25,621 nt of DNA from Octadecabacter sp. (GCA_018500065.2 JAHBAO020000259.1:1-25621); one strand, 5' to 3'. Counted from the stretch's first letter, positions 14,636 through 23,510 are shown. The notes: generated by a model not told the origin, from the sequence alone. Program-made: numbers and translations.

Positions 14636-15667
14636 ATGAACCTTAAAGGTCTTTCAGAGATACTTGGTCTATCACAGACAACGGTAAGCCGTGCCCTAAA
14701 CGGCTACCCAGAGGTTAGCGAAACCACCCGCAAGAAAATCCTCGCAGTCGCAGCCGAGCATAACTACAGCCCGAACGCGCGGGCCAAGGGCCTCGCTACG
14801 GGGCGCTCTAATGCCATCGGTCACGTCATCCCAAATGCTACGCAACATGAAATGGTGAACCCCATTTTTGGCGATTTCATCGCAGGTGCAGGCGAAGTCT
14901 ACGCAGCCAATAACTATGAAATGGTCTTGTCGATTGTCGCTGACGTCGATGAAGAAAAGGTCTACCGCGCCTTCAAAACCCGCGGAACCGTTGACGGGGT
15001 GATCCTCCACGGCCCGAAGATGAACGACACGCGGATCGCCCTGCTAGAAGAAATCGGCCTGCCTTTCGTCGTGCATGGGCGCGCGTCAGGGATCGACAGC
15101 GACTATAGCTGGCTTGATGTGAACAACCGCAGCGCGTTCCGCCGCGCAACCGATTTCCTGTTAGATCTCGGGCATCGGCGCATCGGGCTTATTAACGGTC
15201 TCGAAACGATGGATTTCGCGTACCGCCGCAGGCGCGGATATGAGGATGCCCTCACTGCGCGTTCCATGTCCCTTGATACAGACTTGCTGCGCACCGATGA
15301 AATGACAGAAGGCTTCGGCTATTCCTCCACTACGGAAATGTTAAACCAACCTAATCCACCCACGGCCTTCCTCGTCTCTTCGATTATCTCAGCCTTGGGC
15401 GTGCGGCGCGCCCTAGAAGAGCGCGGCCTGCAAATGGGGCGCGACGTGTCGGTTATTACCTTTGATGATGGGTTATCCTATCTGGCCAATGGCGCAGACG
15501 TTCCGATTTTCACGGCCACGCGCTCATCGGTTCGCGACGCAGGACGCGCCTTGTCCGAAATGTTGGTGGCACAAATCAACAATCCAGACGCGCCATTGCA
15601 AAAGCGCTTATTAGAGGTCGAATTGACGGTCGGGCGATCAACGGGCCCTGCCCCGACGTCCGCCTAA
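14636..15667 (+). CDS. aglR: LacI-family regulator of alpha-glucoside use (AglR-type)
   Basis: A 343-residue repressor. The N-terminal helix-turn-helix is MNLKGLSEILGLSQTTVSRA, followed by the family's YPEVSETTRKKI segment and hinge helix NYSPNARAKGLATG (about 44-57). The rest is a periplasmic-binding-protein-like sensor domain, with TDFLLDLGHRRIGLI (about 172-186) and SVITFDDG (about 276-283) as usual landmarks. The ATG at 14636 follows GGAAAG. It is divergent from aglEFGAK, as in Sinorhizobium meliloti, and two LacI-type operators lie between the genes. The inducer is presumably an imported alpha-glucoside or a derivative; this is inference. bglA follows after 23 bases. Confidence 0.92.
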   Translation: MNLKGLSEILGLSQTTVSRALNGYPEVSETTRKKILAVAAEHNYSPNARAKGLATGRSNAIGHVIPNATQHEMVNPIFGDFIAGAGEVYAANNYEMVLSIVADVDEEKVYRAFKTRGTVDGVILHGPKMNDTRIALLEEIGLPFVVHGRASGIDSDYSWLDVNNRSAFRRATDFLLDLGHRRIGLINGLETMDFAYRRRRGYEDALTARSMSLDTDLLRTDEMTEGFGYSSTTEMLNQPNPPTAFLVSSIISALGVRRALEERGLQMGRDVSVITFDDGLSYLANGADVPIFTATRSSVRDAGRALSEMLVAQINNPDAPLQKRLLEVELTVGRSTGPAPTSA

Positions 15668-15690
15668 CTCGACGAGCCTTAAGGAAAACC

Positions 15691-17013
15691 ATGAAATTCA
15701 ATCGCTCAGACTTTCCTGACAATTTCTTGTTTGGGACAGCAACATCGGCTTATCAAATCGAAGGTCACGCCTTTGGTGGCGCTGGCCAAACCCATTGGGA
15801 CACCTTCGCGGCAACGCCCGGCAATGTCGTGCGCGCTGAAACCGGCGCAATTGCATGCGATCATTACCATCGTTGGCAAGCAGACCTCGACCTGATCGCA
15901 AACGCTGGCTTTGACGCCTATCGGTTTTCCACAAGTTGGGCGCGGGTCATGCCGGATGGGGTAACGCCCAATCCACAAGGCCTCGACTTTTATGACCGCC
16001 TGACCGATGGCATGCTGGAACGCGGCATCAAGCCCTGCGCCACGCTTTATCACTGGGAATTGCCGTCAGCCCTCGCCGATAAAGGCGGCTGGCAAAACCC
16101 GGACATCGCCAAATGGTTTGGCGACTTCACCCATTGCATCATGAATCGTATTGGTGATCGGATGCATTCCGTCGCACCCATCAATGAACCTTGGTGCGTT
16201 GGCTGGCTGTCTCATTTCGAAGGCGCCCATGCACCCGGCTTGCGCGATATTCGTGCAACTGCGCGCGCGATGCATCACATCATGGTCGCACATGGTACGG
16301 CCATTCAAACCATGCGCGCACTTGGCATGACCAACCTTGGCGGTGTGTTTAATCTGGAGTGGTCTGAACCCGCAACCAACAGCGCTGCAGACGCAACTGC
16401 AAATGCGTTATCCGACAGCTACTACAATCGCTTCTTCTTGGGCGGCGTGTTCAAAGGTGCATATCCTGACAACATCATGGAAGGCCTCGGCCCCCATATG
16501 CCCGATCATTGGCAAGACGATTTTGCGACCATTCAGGCCCCTTTGGACTGGTGCGGCATCAACTATTACACCCGCCGCATCGTGCGTTCCAACACGGCTG
16601 CTTGGCCGTCTCATGATGTCGTCCCCAATGGCCCTTTGCCAAAGACGCAAATGGGCTGGGAGATTTACCCAGAAGGGTTGTACAATTTCTTGATGCGCAC
16701 CAAACAGGAATACACGGGCGATCTACCATTGTTCATTACCGAAAATGGCATGGCAAACGCGGACGTGATCGAAAACGGATCGGTGGATGACCCCGAACGC
16801 ATCGATTTTTTAAACCAACATTTCGACGCCGTGCGCCGCGCCGTAGCTGATGGCGCACCGATTGAGGGGTTTTTCGTTTGGTCACTTTTGGATAACTACG
16901 AATGGGCCCTGGGATACGAAAAACGCTTCGGACTGGTGCACGTCGATTTCGAGACATTGCAGCGAACCCCGAAAGCATCCTATCACGCCCTCAAATCCGC
17001 TTTGGAACGCTAA
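15691..17013 (+). CDS. bglA: Beta-glucosidase, glycoside hydrolase family 1
   Basis: A retaining GH1 enzyme that releases glucose from beta-glucosides, 440 residues with no signal peptide, so cytoplasmic. The N-terminal GH1 signature is FLFGTATSAYQIEG (12-25). The acid/base is Glu166 in INEPW and the nucleophile Glu351 in ITENG. Substrate-site landmarks YHWELP (120-125) and VWSLLDNYEWALGY near the C-terminus are intact. The ATG at 15691 has AAGGAAAA upstream. It lies between aglR and glk, so it is probably expressed with them and repressed by AglR. The uptake route for beta-glucosides is not obvious here; AglEFGK may be broader than its name, or another transporter is used. Confidence 0.95.
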   Translation: MKFNRSDFPDNFLFGTATSAYQIEGHAFGGAGQTHWDTFAATPGNVVRAETGAIACDHYHRWQADLDLIANAGFDAYRFSTSWARVMPDGVTPNPQGLDFYDRLTDGMLERGIKPCATLYHWELPSALADKGGWQNPDIAKWFGDFTHCIMNRIGDRMHSVAPINEPWCVGWLSHFEGAHAPGLRDIRATARAMHHIMVAHGTAIQTMRALGMTNLGGVFNLEWSEPATNSAADATANALSDSYYNRFFLGGVFKGAYPDNIMEGLGPHMPDHWQDDFATIQAPLDWCGINYYTRRIVRSNTAAWPSHDVVPNGPLPKTQMGWEIYPEGLYNFLMRTKQEYTGDLPLFITENGMANADVIENGSVDDPERIDFLNQHFDAVRRAVADGAPIEGFFVWSLLDNYEWALGYEKRFGLVHVDFETLQRTPKASYHALKSALER

Positions 17014-17015
17014 CA

Positions 17016-17993
17016 ATGACCCATCCGAGTAACACTCTTGCACTGGTTGCCGATATTGGCGGCACGAACACGCGCTGCGCGCTTGCGCAGGGGCGAAACG
17101 TTTTAACGGCGACCATCCGCAGGTATTCAAATACCGAATACGCAGGCTTGGCTGAAGTGTTGCGCACCTATTTGGCGGATGAAGGCGGTGTTGTTCCGGC
17201 CGCGGCCTGTGTTGCGGTCGCCGGCCCTGTTCGCGATGGCATTGCGAGAATGACCAATCTGGATTGGACAATCGATCGCGACACGCTGATGCACGCGACG
17301 AATGCACAAACCGTTGCAATCTTGAACGACCTTCAGGCGCAAGGCCATGCGATTGGCGATCTTGATGCTTCGGCGTTCCGCACCGTTATCGAAGGCCCCG
17401 CAGCCGCCGCGCACGCTGTTCGTTTGGTTGTTGGCGTTGGAACCGGATTCAATGCCGCACCGGTATTCGAAACCGATGCTGGCCGTTTTGTTCCACCCTC
17501 AGAATCCGGCCACGCAAACTTACCGATCAGCACAGAACAGGAATTACGCCTGTGTCGCTATGTCTCTTCAGCGCACGGTTTCGCGGCAATCGAAGATGTC
17601 TTGTCAGGACGTGGCTTGGAACGCGTTTATTCGTTTTTGAGCGAAGAAGCAGGAACACCCGCCGAGTCTTCGGCGAAGAGCATCATGACGGCCTGCGCGA
17701 CTGGGAGCGATGCCCGCGCGACAGAGGCCGCCGCGGTGTTTGCCCGAACATTGGGAACCGTTTGCGGCAACCTTTCTTTGATCCAGCTGCCCTTTGGTGG
17801 GGTGTACTTGGTTGGTGGCGTTGCGCGCGCTTTAGCACCTTATCTAAAAACGTTCGGATTTACCGAGGCGTTTCAAGACAAAGGCCGGTTTACGTCGTTC
17901 ATGTCCAACTTTTCAGTTTCTGTTGTTGAGGATGATTATGCAGCCCTTCTTGGGGCTGCCACCCACATTGAAGGCCTGCGAAACGCTCAATGA
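17016..17993 (+). CDS. glk: Glucokinase
   Basis: Phosphorylates the glucose freed by AglA and BglA. I start it at ATG 17016, two bases after the bglA stop, giving 325 residues; an upstream in-frame extension exists only inside bglA. Motifs: ATP-phosphate site ADIGGTNTR (12-20), catalytic Asp105 in ILNDLQAQG, GVGTGFN (140-146), glucose-binding SESGH (162-166) and Glu193 in IEDVLSGRGLE. This is the E. coli Glk-type (not ROK) family. No strong ribosome site is visible, so it is likely translated by coupling to bglA. Its end overlaps the stop of the convergent cckA by 7 bases. Confidence 0.94.
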   Translation: MTHPSNTLALVADIGGTNTRCALAQGRNVLTATIRRYSNTEYAGLAEVLRTYLADEGGVVPAAACVAVAGPVRDGIARMTNLDWTIDRDTLMHATNAQTVAILNDLQAQGHAIGDLDASAFRTVIEGPAAAAHAVRLVVGVGTGFNAAPVFETDAGRFVPPSESGHANLPISTEQELRLCRYVSSAHGFAAIEDVLSGRGLERVYSFLSEEAGTPAESSAKSIMTACATGSDARATEAAAVFARTLGTVCGNLSLIQLPFGGVYLVGGVARALAPYLKTFGFTEAFQDKGRFTSFMSNFSVSVVEDDYAALLGAATHIEGLRNAQ

Positions 17994-20326
17994 AGCTGGT
18001 TGTGGACGGTCTTTGTTAACTCGGTCAATGAAAACGGTTTTGGCAAGAATACCGAATTTGGAATACTCTTCTGGTCTTCCCCGAATGCCTCTTCCGCATA
18101 GCCGGAGACAAAGACCACTTTGGTATTCGGACGTTCCGCCAGTGCTTCGCGAACCCAAGTCGGGCCGTCTTTTCCGGGCATAATGACATCCGTTAAGAAC
18201 AGATCCACTTCAAGGTCTGGATTCGCAAGCATGTTAAGGGCAGATTCAGCACAATCGGCCTCTAGCACCGTAAATCCGCGCAACCGTAATGCGCGCGACG
18301 CGAATGCCCGAACAGGTGCTTCATCCTCAACAAGTAAAACCACGCCATCGCCAGTAACCGGGACCGAGATAGCAGGCTCGTCGGGTTTTTCGACATGCTC
18401 AATCGGGGCGTCATGGCTGGGGATCAGAATACTAAAAGTGGTGCCGACACCGACCGTGGAGTCAACGAAGATATAGCCCCCCGTTTGTTTGATGATTCCA
18501 TAGGCCGTGGACAGCCCGAGCCCCGTACCACCGCTCGAGGTTTTGGTCGTCCAGAACGGTTCGAATATCTTGTTCCGTTTGCTCTCGGGGATGCCCATTC
18601 CCGTGTCATGGACCCGCAAGACAACGTATCGCCCTGCTGGAACCGTGACGCGGTCTCGGTGCAGCGGTTCTGCAAGAACAGTGTTTTCTGTTTCAATTCG
18701 GATGTTCCCCCCGTCAGGCATCGCATCGCGCGCGTTCACCACAAGGTTCATCAGAACTTGTTCGAGTTGGCGTTTGTCTGCGCGGATCGGCTTCAAACTG
18801 GGGTCATGATCTAGCGTCAATGTCAGACGTTCGCCGACAAGACGGTTTAGCAAATGCGTGCTTTCTGACAGTGTATTGCGCAGATCGATCACTTCAGGCT
18901 GTAGGTTTTGCTTGCGCGAATAGGCCAACAATTGCCCGACAAGCGCTGCGGCACGGTTGGCGTTTTCATGAATTTGAATAAGATCAGCAAAGTCTCGATC
19001 GCCTTGATCATGGCGCAACAGCAAAAGATCGCAGTGTCCGGAAATGGCGGTCAAAAGATTGTTGAAATCATGGGCAATACCACCCGCCAATTGCCCGATT
19101 GCCTGCATTTTTTGGCTTTGAACGAATTGAAGCTCAAGGTTTTTGAATTCGGTAACATCGCTTAGCACTGCGACGACATACGCGGCGGCACCCTCGGACC
19201 CAGCGGGGTTGAGGGATACCTGAACATGGATCTCCTTGTCCTTGTGGATAGCTTCCAAGAACTGAGGCGCACCCATTCCTTTGCCTTCAACAGTTTCAGT
19301 GATCCAGTCTGTTAGGGGGCGTCCCAGCCCCTCAAGCAGATCGCTCATCCGGCATCCGTCGGCGATCTTGTTGTCCAACAACGTGCGCGCTTCATGATTT
19401 GACGACAAAACCTCACCCGTCGCGGATATCTTTAGCAGCGGCACCGGAAGCTCTTCGATAGCGTCCCAATCGGTTCCCTTGTCCGCCCCTTCTACAAGCT
19501 CATCCCCGGGAAGAAGGTAGATTTCACGCCGCCCGCCGTGGCTTGGAACTTCAGCGACAAGGCTTTCGATTTCGCCAGCCTCACATAGTACTTTGTGGAC
19601 CTGGCCCGACGCAATCGGCAGGTCAGCAAATACACCACCCAAGTTTTTTGCGCGCCCACCAAGCAGGCGACGAAAGGCCTCGTTCATGTAAAGAACCGTG
19701 CCCGTCGGCCCTGCGGTCAGCATCGGAAGGCTTAACGCATCGACTGCACGTGCACCCCCTCCGCGATCAGACAGGTCCTCAAGTCGCCAAAGGTACATGT
19801 CAGTTTCGACTGCATTCACCGCCAAACGAACATGACCTTTGCGGGTGACGATGTCTTCGCGCGCGCTGCCCAAAGCGTGGGCTTTGCTTTGCATTCGGAA
19901 AAGAACCGCGCCTGGGTTTGCGAACATGTCTGCGAAAATGCGAGCTAACGCATCACTTGCCCGGTCGCGGAATTTTTCATTCGCTGTTTCGTTTCGAAAG
20001 GACACGTTCCCTTCAAAATCGGCAAGAAAACATGGCGTTGCATCATGTTCTACCAGGGATATAACGGCTTGGGTCGCGTAGGATTTCTTGCGTGTTTGCA
20101 GAGCCTTGTACGCAAAAACCAATCCGGAAAACACAATCAGCGCGGCAGCAAAAGCCAATAGCCCGAGCTGAATATCGGGTTGGGGCGCAAAAAATGATGC
20201 GAGCGCTGCGCCACTCCCCAAAAGTGCGATCGAAATCCCAGAAAACGAACGGCCTTCGCGACGCGAAGCCAAATTGGCTGGTTCGGCAGCACCCCCGAAC
20301 TGAGTATGGGTATTCACGTCTGGCAC
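17987..20326 (-). CDS. cckA: Hybrid sensor histidine kinase CckA
   Basis: Membrane hybrid kinase that feeds the ChpT-CtrA phosphorelay, controlling cell cycle, motility and gene transfer agents in Rhodobacterales. The 779 residues show two N-terminal membrane helices (about 28-48 and 52-73), PAS-like regions (about 90-185, 195-270 and 285-395), HisKA with His419 in GGIAHDFNNLL, HATPase with N-box Asn531, G1 HDTGMGIP (573-580) and G2 GTGLGLS (600-606), and a C-terminal receiver (about 662-779) with the EDE pocket (667-669), phospho-acceptor Asp713 in LTDVIMPGKDG and Lys763. The start is GTG 20326 with GAGG 5 bases upstream. A CtrA-type box lies upstream. Its end overlaps glk. Confidence 0.94.
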   Translation of the reverse strand: MPDVNTHTQFGGAAEPANLASRREGRSFSGISIALLGSGAALASFFAPQPDIQLGLLAFAAALIVFSGLVFAYKALQTRKKSYATQAVISLVEHDATPCFLADFEGNVSFRNETANEKFRDRASDALARIFADMFANPGAVLFRMQSKAHALGSAREDIVTRKGHVRLAVNAVETDMYLWRLEDLSDRGGGARAVDALSLPMLTAGPTGTVLYMNEAFRRLLGGRAKNLGGVFADLPIASGQVHKVLCEAGEIESLVAEVPSHGGRREIYLLPGDELVEGADKGTDWDAIEELPVPLLKISATGEVLSSNHEARTLLDNKIADGCRMSDLLEGLGRPLTDWITETVEGKGMGAPQFLEAIHKDKEIHVQVSLNPAGSEGAAAYVVAVLSDVTEFKNLELQFVQSQKMQAIGQLAGGIAHDFNNLLTAISGHCDLLLLRHDQGDRDFADLIQIHENANRAAALVGQLLAYSRKQNLQPEVIDLRNTLSESTHLLNRLVGERLTLTLDHDPSLKPIRADKRQLEQVLMNLVVNARDAMPDGGNIRIETENTVLAEPLHRDRVTVPAGRYVVLRVHDTGMGIPESKRNKIFEPFWTTKTSSGGTGLGLSTAYGIIKQTGGYIFVDSTVGVGTTFSILIPSHDAPIEHVEKPDEPAISVPVTGDGVVLLVEDEAPVRAFASRALRLRGFTVLEADCAESALNMLANPDLEVDLFLTDVIMPGKDGPTWVREALAERPNTKVVFVSGYAEEAFGEDQKSIPNSVFLPKPFSLTELTKTVHNQLH

Positions 20327-20377
20327 GCCCGCCTCATTTTTGGATCGATTCGTTTGCAGCAGTTAACGAAGAAATCC

Positions 20378-20392
20378 TTAACCCCAGCTTAA
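20378..20392 (-). promoter_or_regulatory. CtrA-type binding site upstream of cckA
   Basis: TTAA-N7-TTAA is the classic CtrA spacing (TTAACCCCAGCTTAA on the plus strand). It lies 52-66 bases before the cckA start. A further GTTAAC at 20362-20367 supplies another half-site nearby. This suggests feedback of CtrA on its own upstream kinase. Confidence 0.55.
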
Positions 20393-20419
20393 ATTGGTGA
20401 GGTAAGACTAAGGCCTTTC

Positions 20420-20443
20420 AAAAACATTGCAACCAAAGGTTGC
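20420..20443 (-). terminator. Intrinsic terminator of guaB-rsmB
   Basis: On the minus strand GCAACC-TTT-GGTTGC forms a perfect 6-bp stem (20443-20429) with a 3-base loop, followed after AATG by five T (20424-20420). It begins at the first base past the rsmB sense end (the stem touches the stop codon), the expected place for a terminator. The stem is short, so strength is uncertain. Confidence 0.6.
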
Positions 20444-21606
20444 TATGTTACCCGTGAAAGCACGGTATAATAGAAGCCGTCACCAAGCGTATGCGGGGCA
20501 ATCGAAGTTTGCGACACGATCGAGAAACCGGACAAATTTCCCATAAAGGTTTGAATACGATCGTTATTTTCGACATCAAACACTGAACAAGTCGCATAGA
20601 CCAGCACACCGCCACGACGCACCAGTTGCGCGCCCTGCGCCAAAACCTCATCCTGAATGGCCGTCAGTTCCTGAAGCCGATCTTCAGTCAGATCCCATTT
20701 CGCAGCAGGATTGCGCCGCCAGGTCCCACTACCGGAACAAGGCGCATCAACGAAAACAAGATCGAAAGGTTCAAGTGTTGCCAAGCCCTCAGTCGCTACG
20801 ATGTCTATCGTTACACCGGCCCGCTGCGCGCGTGGGGCAATGTCGACCATACGTTTAGGGTCGATGTCATGGGCGGTTACATCGACACCACGTGCTGCGA
20901 TGGCCAAGGCTTTGCCACCACCACCAGCACATAGATCAAGAACGCGCTGGCCTTTGGTGATGTCCAAGGCAGAAATCGCCTGCTGCGAAGACGTGTCCTG
21001 CGGTTCAACAAGGCCATTTCCATAAGCAGACGAATGCGCCACACGCCGTTCGTTTTCAATGACTTGCAGGGCAAAGCTCATGCCCTCAACCGGCTCAGCA
21101 ACGATATCTTCTTCGGCAAGCGACGCGATCACATCCGCGGTCGTGCTTCGGGCTTCGTTTACGCGTAAAAACACGCCTGCGCGGGACTTGAGGATGTCTA
21201 AAACGGCATTCGAGTCGTCACCAAGTGCGCCGTCAAAATGCGGCAACATCCAGTTCGGCATGTCGCGTTGGATCCACCGATCTGCATCCGCTAACGAACG
21301 CGCATCTTCGCCGTCCTCAACCACCCGAGGTGCATGGCCGATCCCCGAAAACATAGCGTCCACCTGCCCCGCCGCGCGCATCGCACCAAGCATGACACCC
21401 CGCCCAGTTTCTGCACCACCCAGCCAGCCATAAGATGCCTTGCACCGAAGCGCTTGGAACACGTGATCGCGAATTGCTGCACGGTCTTTAGAGCCGGCAA
21501 ACCGATGGCTGCGCCCCCAGCCTGTCAGTGATTTTTCAGGTGTCACGCCGTCGAAAATCATATCGAGGACTTCGATCGCGGCGGCAACCCGTGCGGCGGG
21601 TGTCAT
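20443..21606 (-). CDS. RsmB/NOP-family rRNA (cytosine-C5) methyltransferase
   Basis: SAM-dependent m5C methyltransferase of the Sun/RsmB-NOL1/NOP2 family, probably acting on 16S rRNA. I start it at ATG 21606 (387 residues), one base after the guaB stop; a longer upstream reading would lie inside guaB. The N-terminal part (about 1-60, with SKDRAAIRDHVFQALR) resembles the NusB-like RNA-binding domain. The catalytic domain shows the SAM motif VLDLCAGGGGKALA (222-235), motif IV VDAPCSGSGTWRRNP with Cys290, and motif VI YATCSVFDVEN with Cys340, the two cysteines needed for m5C chemistry. EPQDTSSQ (201-208) is a family landmark. Whether it is true RsmB (C967) or a paralogue cannot be decided, so no symbol is given. 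Confidence 0.9.
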   Translation of the reverse strand: MTPAARVAAAIEVLDMIFDGVTPEKSLTGWGRSHRFAGSKDRAAIRDHVFQALRCKASYGWLGGAETGRGVMLGAMRAAGQVDAMFSGIGHAPRVVEDGEDARSLADADRWIQRDMPNWMLPHFDGALGDDSNAVLDILKSRAGVFLRVNEARSTTADVIASLAEEDIVAEPVEGMSFALQVIENERRVAHSSAYGNGLVEPQDTSSQQAISALDITKGQRVLDLCAGGGGKALAIAARGVDVTAHDIDPKRMVDIAPRAQRAGVTIDIVATEGLATLEPFDLVFVDAPCSGSGTWRRNPAAKWDLTEDRLQELTAIQDEVLAQGAQLVRRGGVLVYATCSVFDVENNDRIQTFMGNLSGFSIVSQTSIAPHTLGDGFYYTVLSRVT

Positions 21607-21607
21607 A

Positions 21608-23056
21608 TCACATGGCCCTGTAGTTTGGGGACTCGCGGGTGATCTGAACGTCATGCACATGGCTTTCTTTCAGACCTGCGCCGGTGATTTTAACGAACTT
21701 ACAGTTGCTGCGCATCTCTTCGACTGTGGCGCACCCAGTATACCCCATCGCAGCGCGCAACCCGCCAACCATTTGGTGCACAACTGCGGCCGCAGACCCT
21801 TTGTAGGCAACTTGCCCTTCAATGCCTTCCGGCACGAGCTTGTCGGATGCCGCGTCTTTCTGGAAATAACGATCCGCAGACCCGCTGGCCATCGCCCCAA
21901 GTGAGCCCATACCACGGTAGCTTTTGAAACTACGCCCTTGATACAAAATGACTTCTCCGGGGGATTCATCCGTTCCGGCGATCATGGAACCAACCATCGC
22001 GCAGGATGCACCGGCTGCAATTGCTTTGGCAAAATCACCCGAGAATTTAATGCCACCATCGGCAATAACAGGCACAGCACCCGCAGCCTTTGCACAATCC
22101 ACAATCGCCGTGAGCTGTGGAACACCAACGCCCGCCACCATCCGCGTCGTACAAATAGAGCCCGGACCGATGCCGACCTTAACCGCATCCGCACCCGCAT
22201 CAATCAAGGCTTTCGTCGCCTCGCCCGTTGCGACGTTGCCTGCAATAATCTGGACATTGTTGGACAGCGCCTTGGCGCGTTTTACCGCTTCAATCACACC
22301 TTCCGAGTGACCATGCGCGGTATCAATGACCACGATGTCAACGCCAGCGGCAATCAGCGCCTCGGTGCGCTCAAACCCTGAATCGCCTACGGATGTCGCC
22401 GCAGCAACGCGCAAGCGGCCCAAGTCGTCCTTACAGGCCGTCGGGTTTAACACCGCTTGCTCTGTATCTTTCAAGGTCAACAGGCCCGTCAGAACGCCGC
22501 TGTCATCTGTGACCAATAGCTTTTCAATGCGGCGCGACTTCATCAGCGAAATCGCCTCATCACGGTCCGCAGGTTCGCGCAGCACGGCAAGGTCTTCGAG
22601 CGTCATCATCGTTGAGATCGGCTGATCATCAGACGTCGCAAACCGCATGTCGCGGTTGGTGACAATGCCCATCACGCGGCCTTTGTCATCGACCACGGGG
22701 AAACCAGTAAAATTATAGCGTTCAATCAGTGCCTTGGCGTCCGCCAATGTCTGATCCGCGCGCAGGGTGACAGGGTTATAAACGATCCCGCTTTCGAAAC
22801 GCTTTACGCGGCGCACTTCGCGGGCTTGTTCTTCAACGTTGAGGTTCTTGTGAATAACCCCCATGCCGCCCGCTTGCGCCATTGCAATCGCCATTCGGCT
22901 TTCGGTGACAGTGTCCATCGCAGAGGACAATAGCGGGATGTTCAGATTGATCGACTGCGTGACGCGCGTGCGCGTGTCAGCGGTGCTCGGAAGGACAGAA
23001 CTTGCCCCCGGAACCAGCAATACATCATCAAACGTGAGGGCCTCGCGAATTTCCAT
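21608..23056 (-). CDS. guaB: Inosine-5'-monophosphate dehydrogenase
   Basis: NAD-dependent oxidation of IMP to XMP, the first committed step of GMP synthesis. The 482 residues run from ATG 23056, which has AGGAG 6 bases upstream; a TTG one codon earlier is less likely. The barrel begins with EALTFDDVLLVPG (5-17) and is interrupted by paired CBS domains (about 92-205). The catalytic loop is GIGPGSICTTR with Cys302, and ADGGIKFSGD and SYRGMGSLGAM are the IMP-phosphate and flap regions. All family features are intact. It is followed directly by the RNA methyltransferase gene, and a hairpin precedes its ribosome site. Confidence 0.97.
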   Translation of the reverse strand: MEIREALTFDDVLLVPGASSVLPSTADTRTRVTQSINLNIPLLSSAMDTVTESRMAIAMAQAGGMGVIHKNLNVEEQAREVRRVKRFESGIVYNPVTLRADQTLADAKALIERYNFTGFPVVDDKGRVMGIVTNRDMRFATSDDQPISTMMTLEDLAVLREPADRDEAISLMKSRRIEKLLVTDDSGVLTGLLTLKDTEQAVLNPTACKDDLGRLRVAAATSVGDSGFERTEALIAAGVDIVVIDTAHGHSEGVIEAVKRAKALSNNVQIIAGNVATGEATKALIDAGADAVKVGIGPGSICTTRMVAGVGVPQLTAIVDCAKAAGAVPVIADGGIKFSGDFAKAIAAGASCAMVGSMIAGTDESPGEVILYQGRSFKSYRGMGSLGAMASGSADRYFQKDAASDKLVPEGIEGQVAYKGSAAAVVHQMVGGLRAAMGYTGCATVEEMRSNCKFVKITGAGLKESHVHDVQITRESPNYRAM

Positions 23057-23074
23057 CAATCTCTCCTAAAGCAT

Positions 23075-23090
23075 GGCCAAATAATTGGCC
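23075..23090 (-). repeat. Hairpin in the guaB leader
   Basis: GGCCAA-ATAA-TTGGCC has perfect 6-bp arms with a 4-base loop and ends about 18 bases before the guaB start, close to its ribosome site. It could affect guaB translation or be a regulator site. It has no T run to suggest a terminator. Confidence 0.45.
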
Positions 23091-23190
23091 CTGTTAGGCA
23101 TGGTCCTTTCGCACGGAAATCGTTTGGGGGAAAGGGACAACTGACGTTTCTGCGCTTGAATGCGCCGTACAATGTAGCCAATCCCAACGC

Positions 23191-23439
23191 ATGGCACATG
23201 GATATGACGGCAGCAGTCCAGATTTATCCTTCGTCGGTATCGCAAACTTTGGTAAACGGCCCTTCGTGGCCGATTGGTCAAAATAGATGCAAACGTGGCC
23301 GGTCTTGGTGCACCCGTTGATGCGGGCAGCAATATCGTTCCGGTGCGCGGTGCGCGCCGGGAACTGGCACCCCGGTCTCATGGTGGGTCCCTCGAGGACA
23401 CGGCGCGTGAACATGACTCATGACGTTCCTGAACAATAA
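23191..23439 (+). pseudogene. Decayed ureohydrolase (agmatinase/SpeB-like) fragment
   Basis: This lies in the only long gene-free gap (23057-23510). Frame 1 from ATG 23191 reads DLSFVGIANFGKRPFVADWSK and hits TAG at 23284. Shifting one base at the A-run near 23281 continues as IDANVAGLGAPVDAGSN. Back in frame 1 the text AGNWHPGLMVGPSRTRR precedes TAA at 23437. Joined, this recalls the N-terminal part of agmatinase-family enzymes (FxxRPFV.DWSKIDADVAVLGAP, then RPGARxGPRxIR). The metal-binding histidine and aspartate motifs further on are missing. So it appears to be the N-terminal fifth or so of a gene broken by at least two indels and a large 3' deletion. Family recognition is from memory of the pattern; confidence is moderate. 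Confidence 0.5.
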
Positions 23440-23510
23440 GACGGCGTGAAGTGGCTGCAAGTTGCATCAACACTGGGTAAGATACTCAAAACAATGCAGG
23501 ACCAACGTTC

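Noticed and set aside
16902..17015. Upstream extension of glucokinase into bglA
   Set aside because: The 38 extra residues lie inside the conserved C-terminus of bglA, and ATG 17016 begins just before the family's ATP motif.
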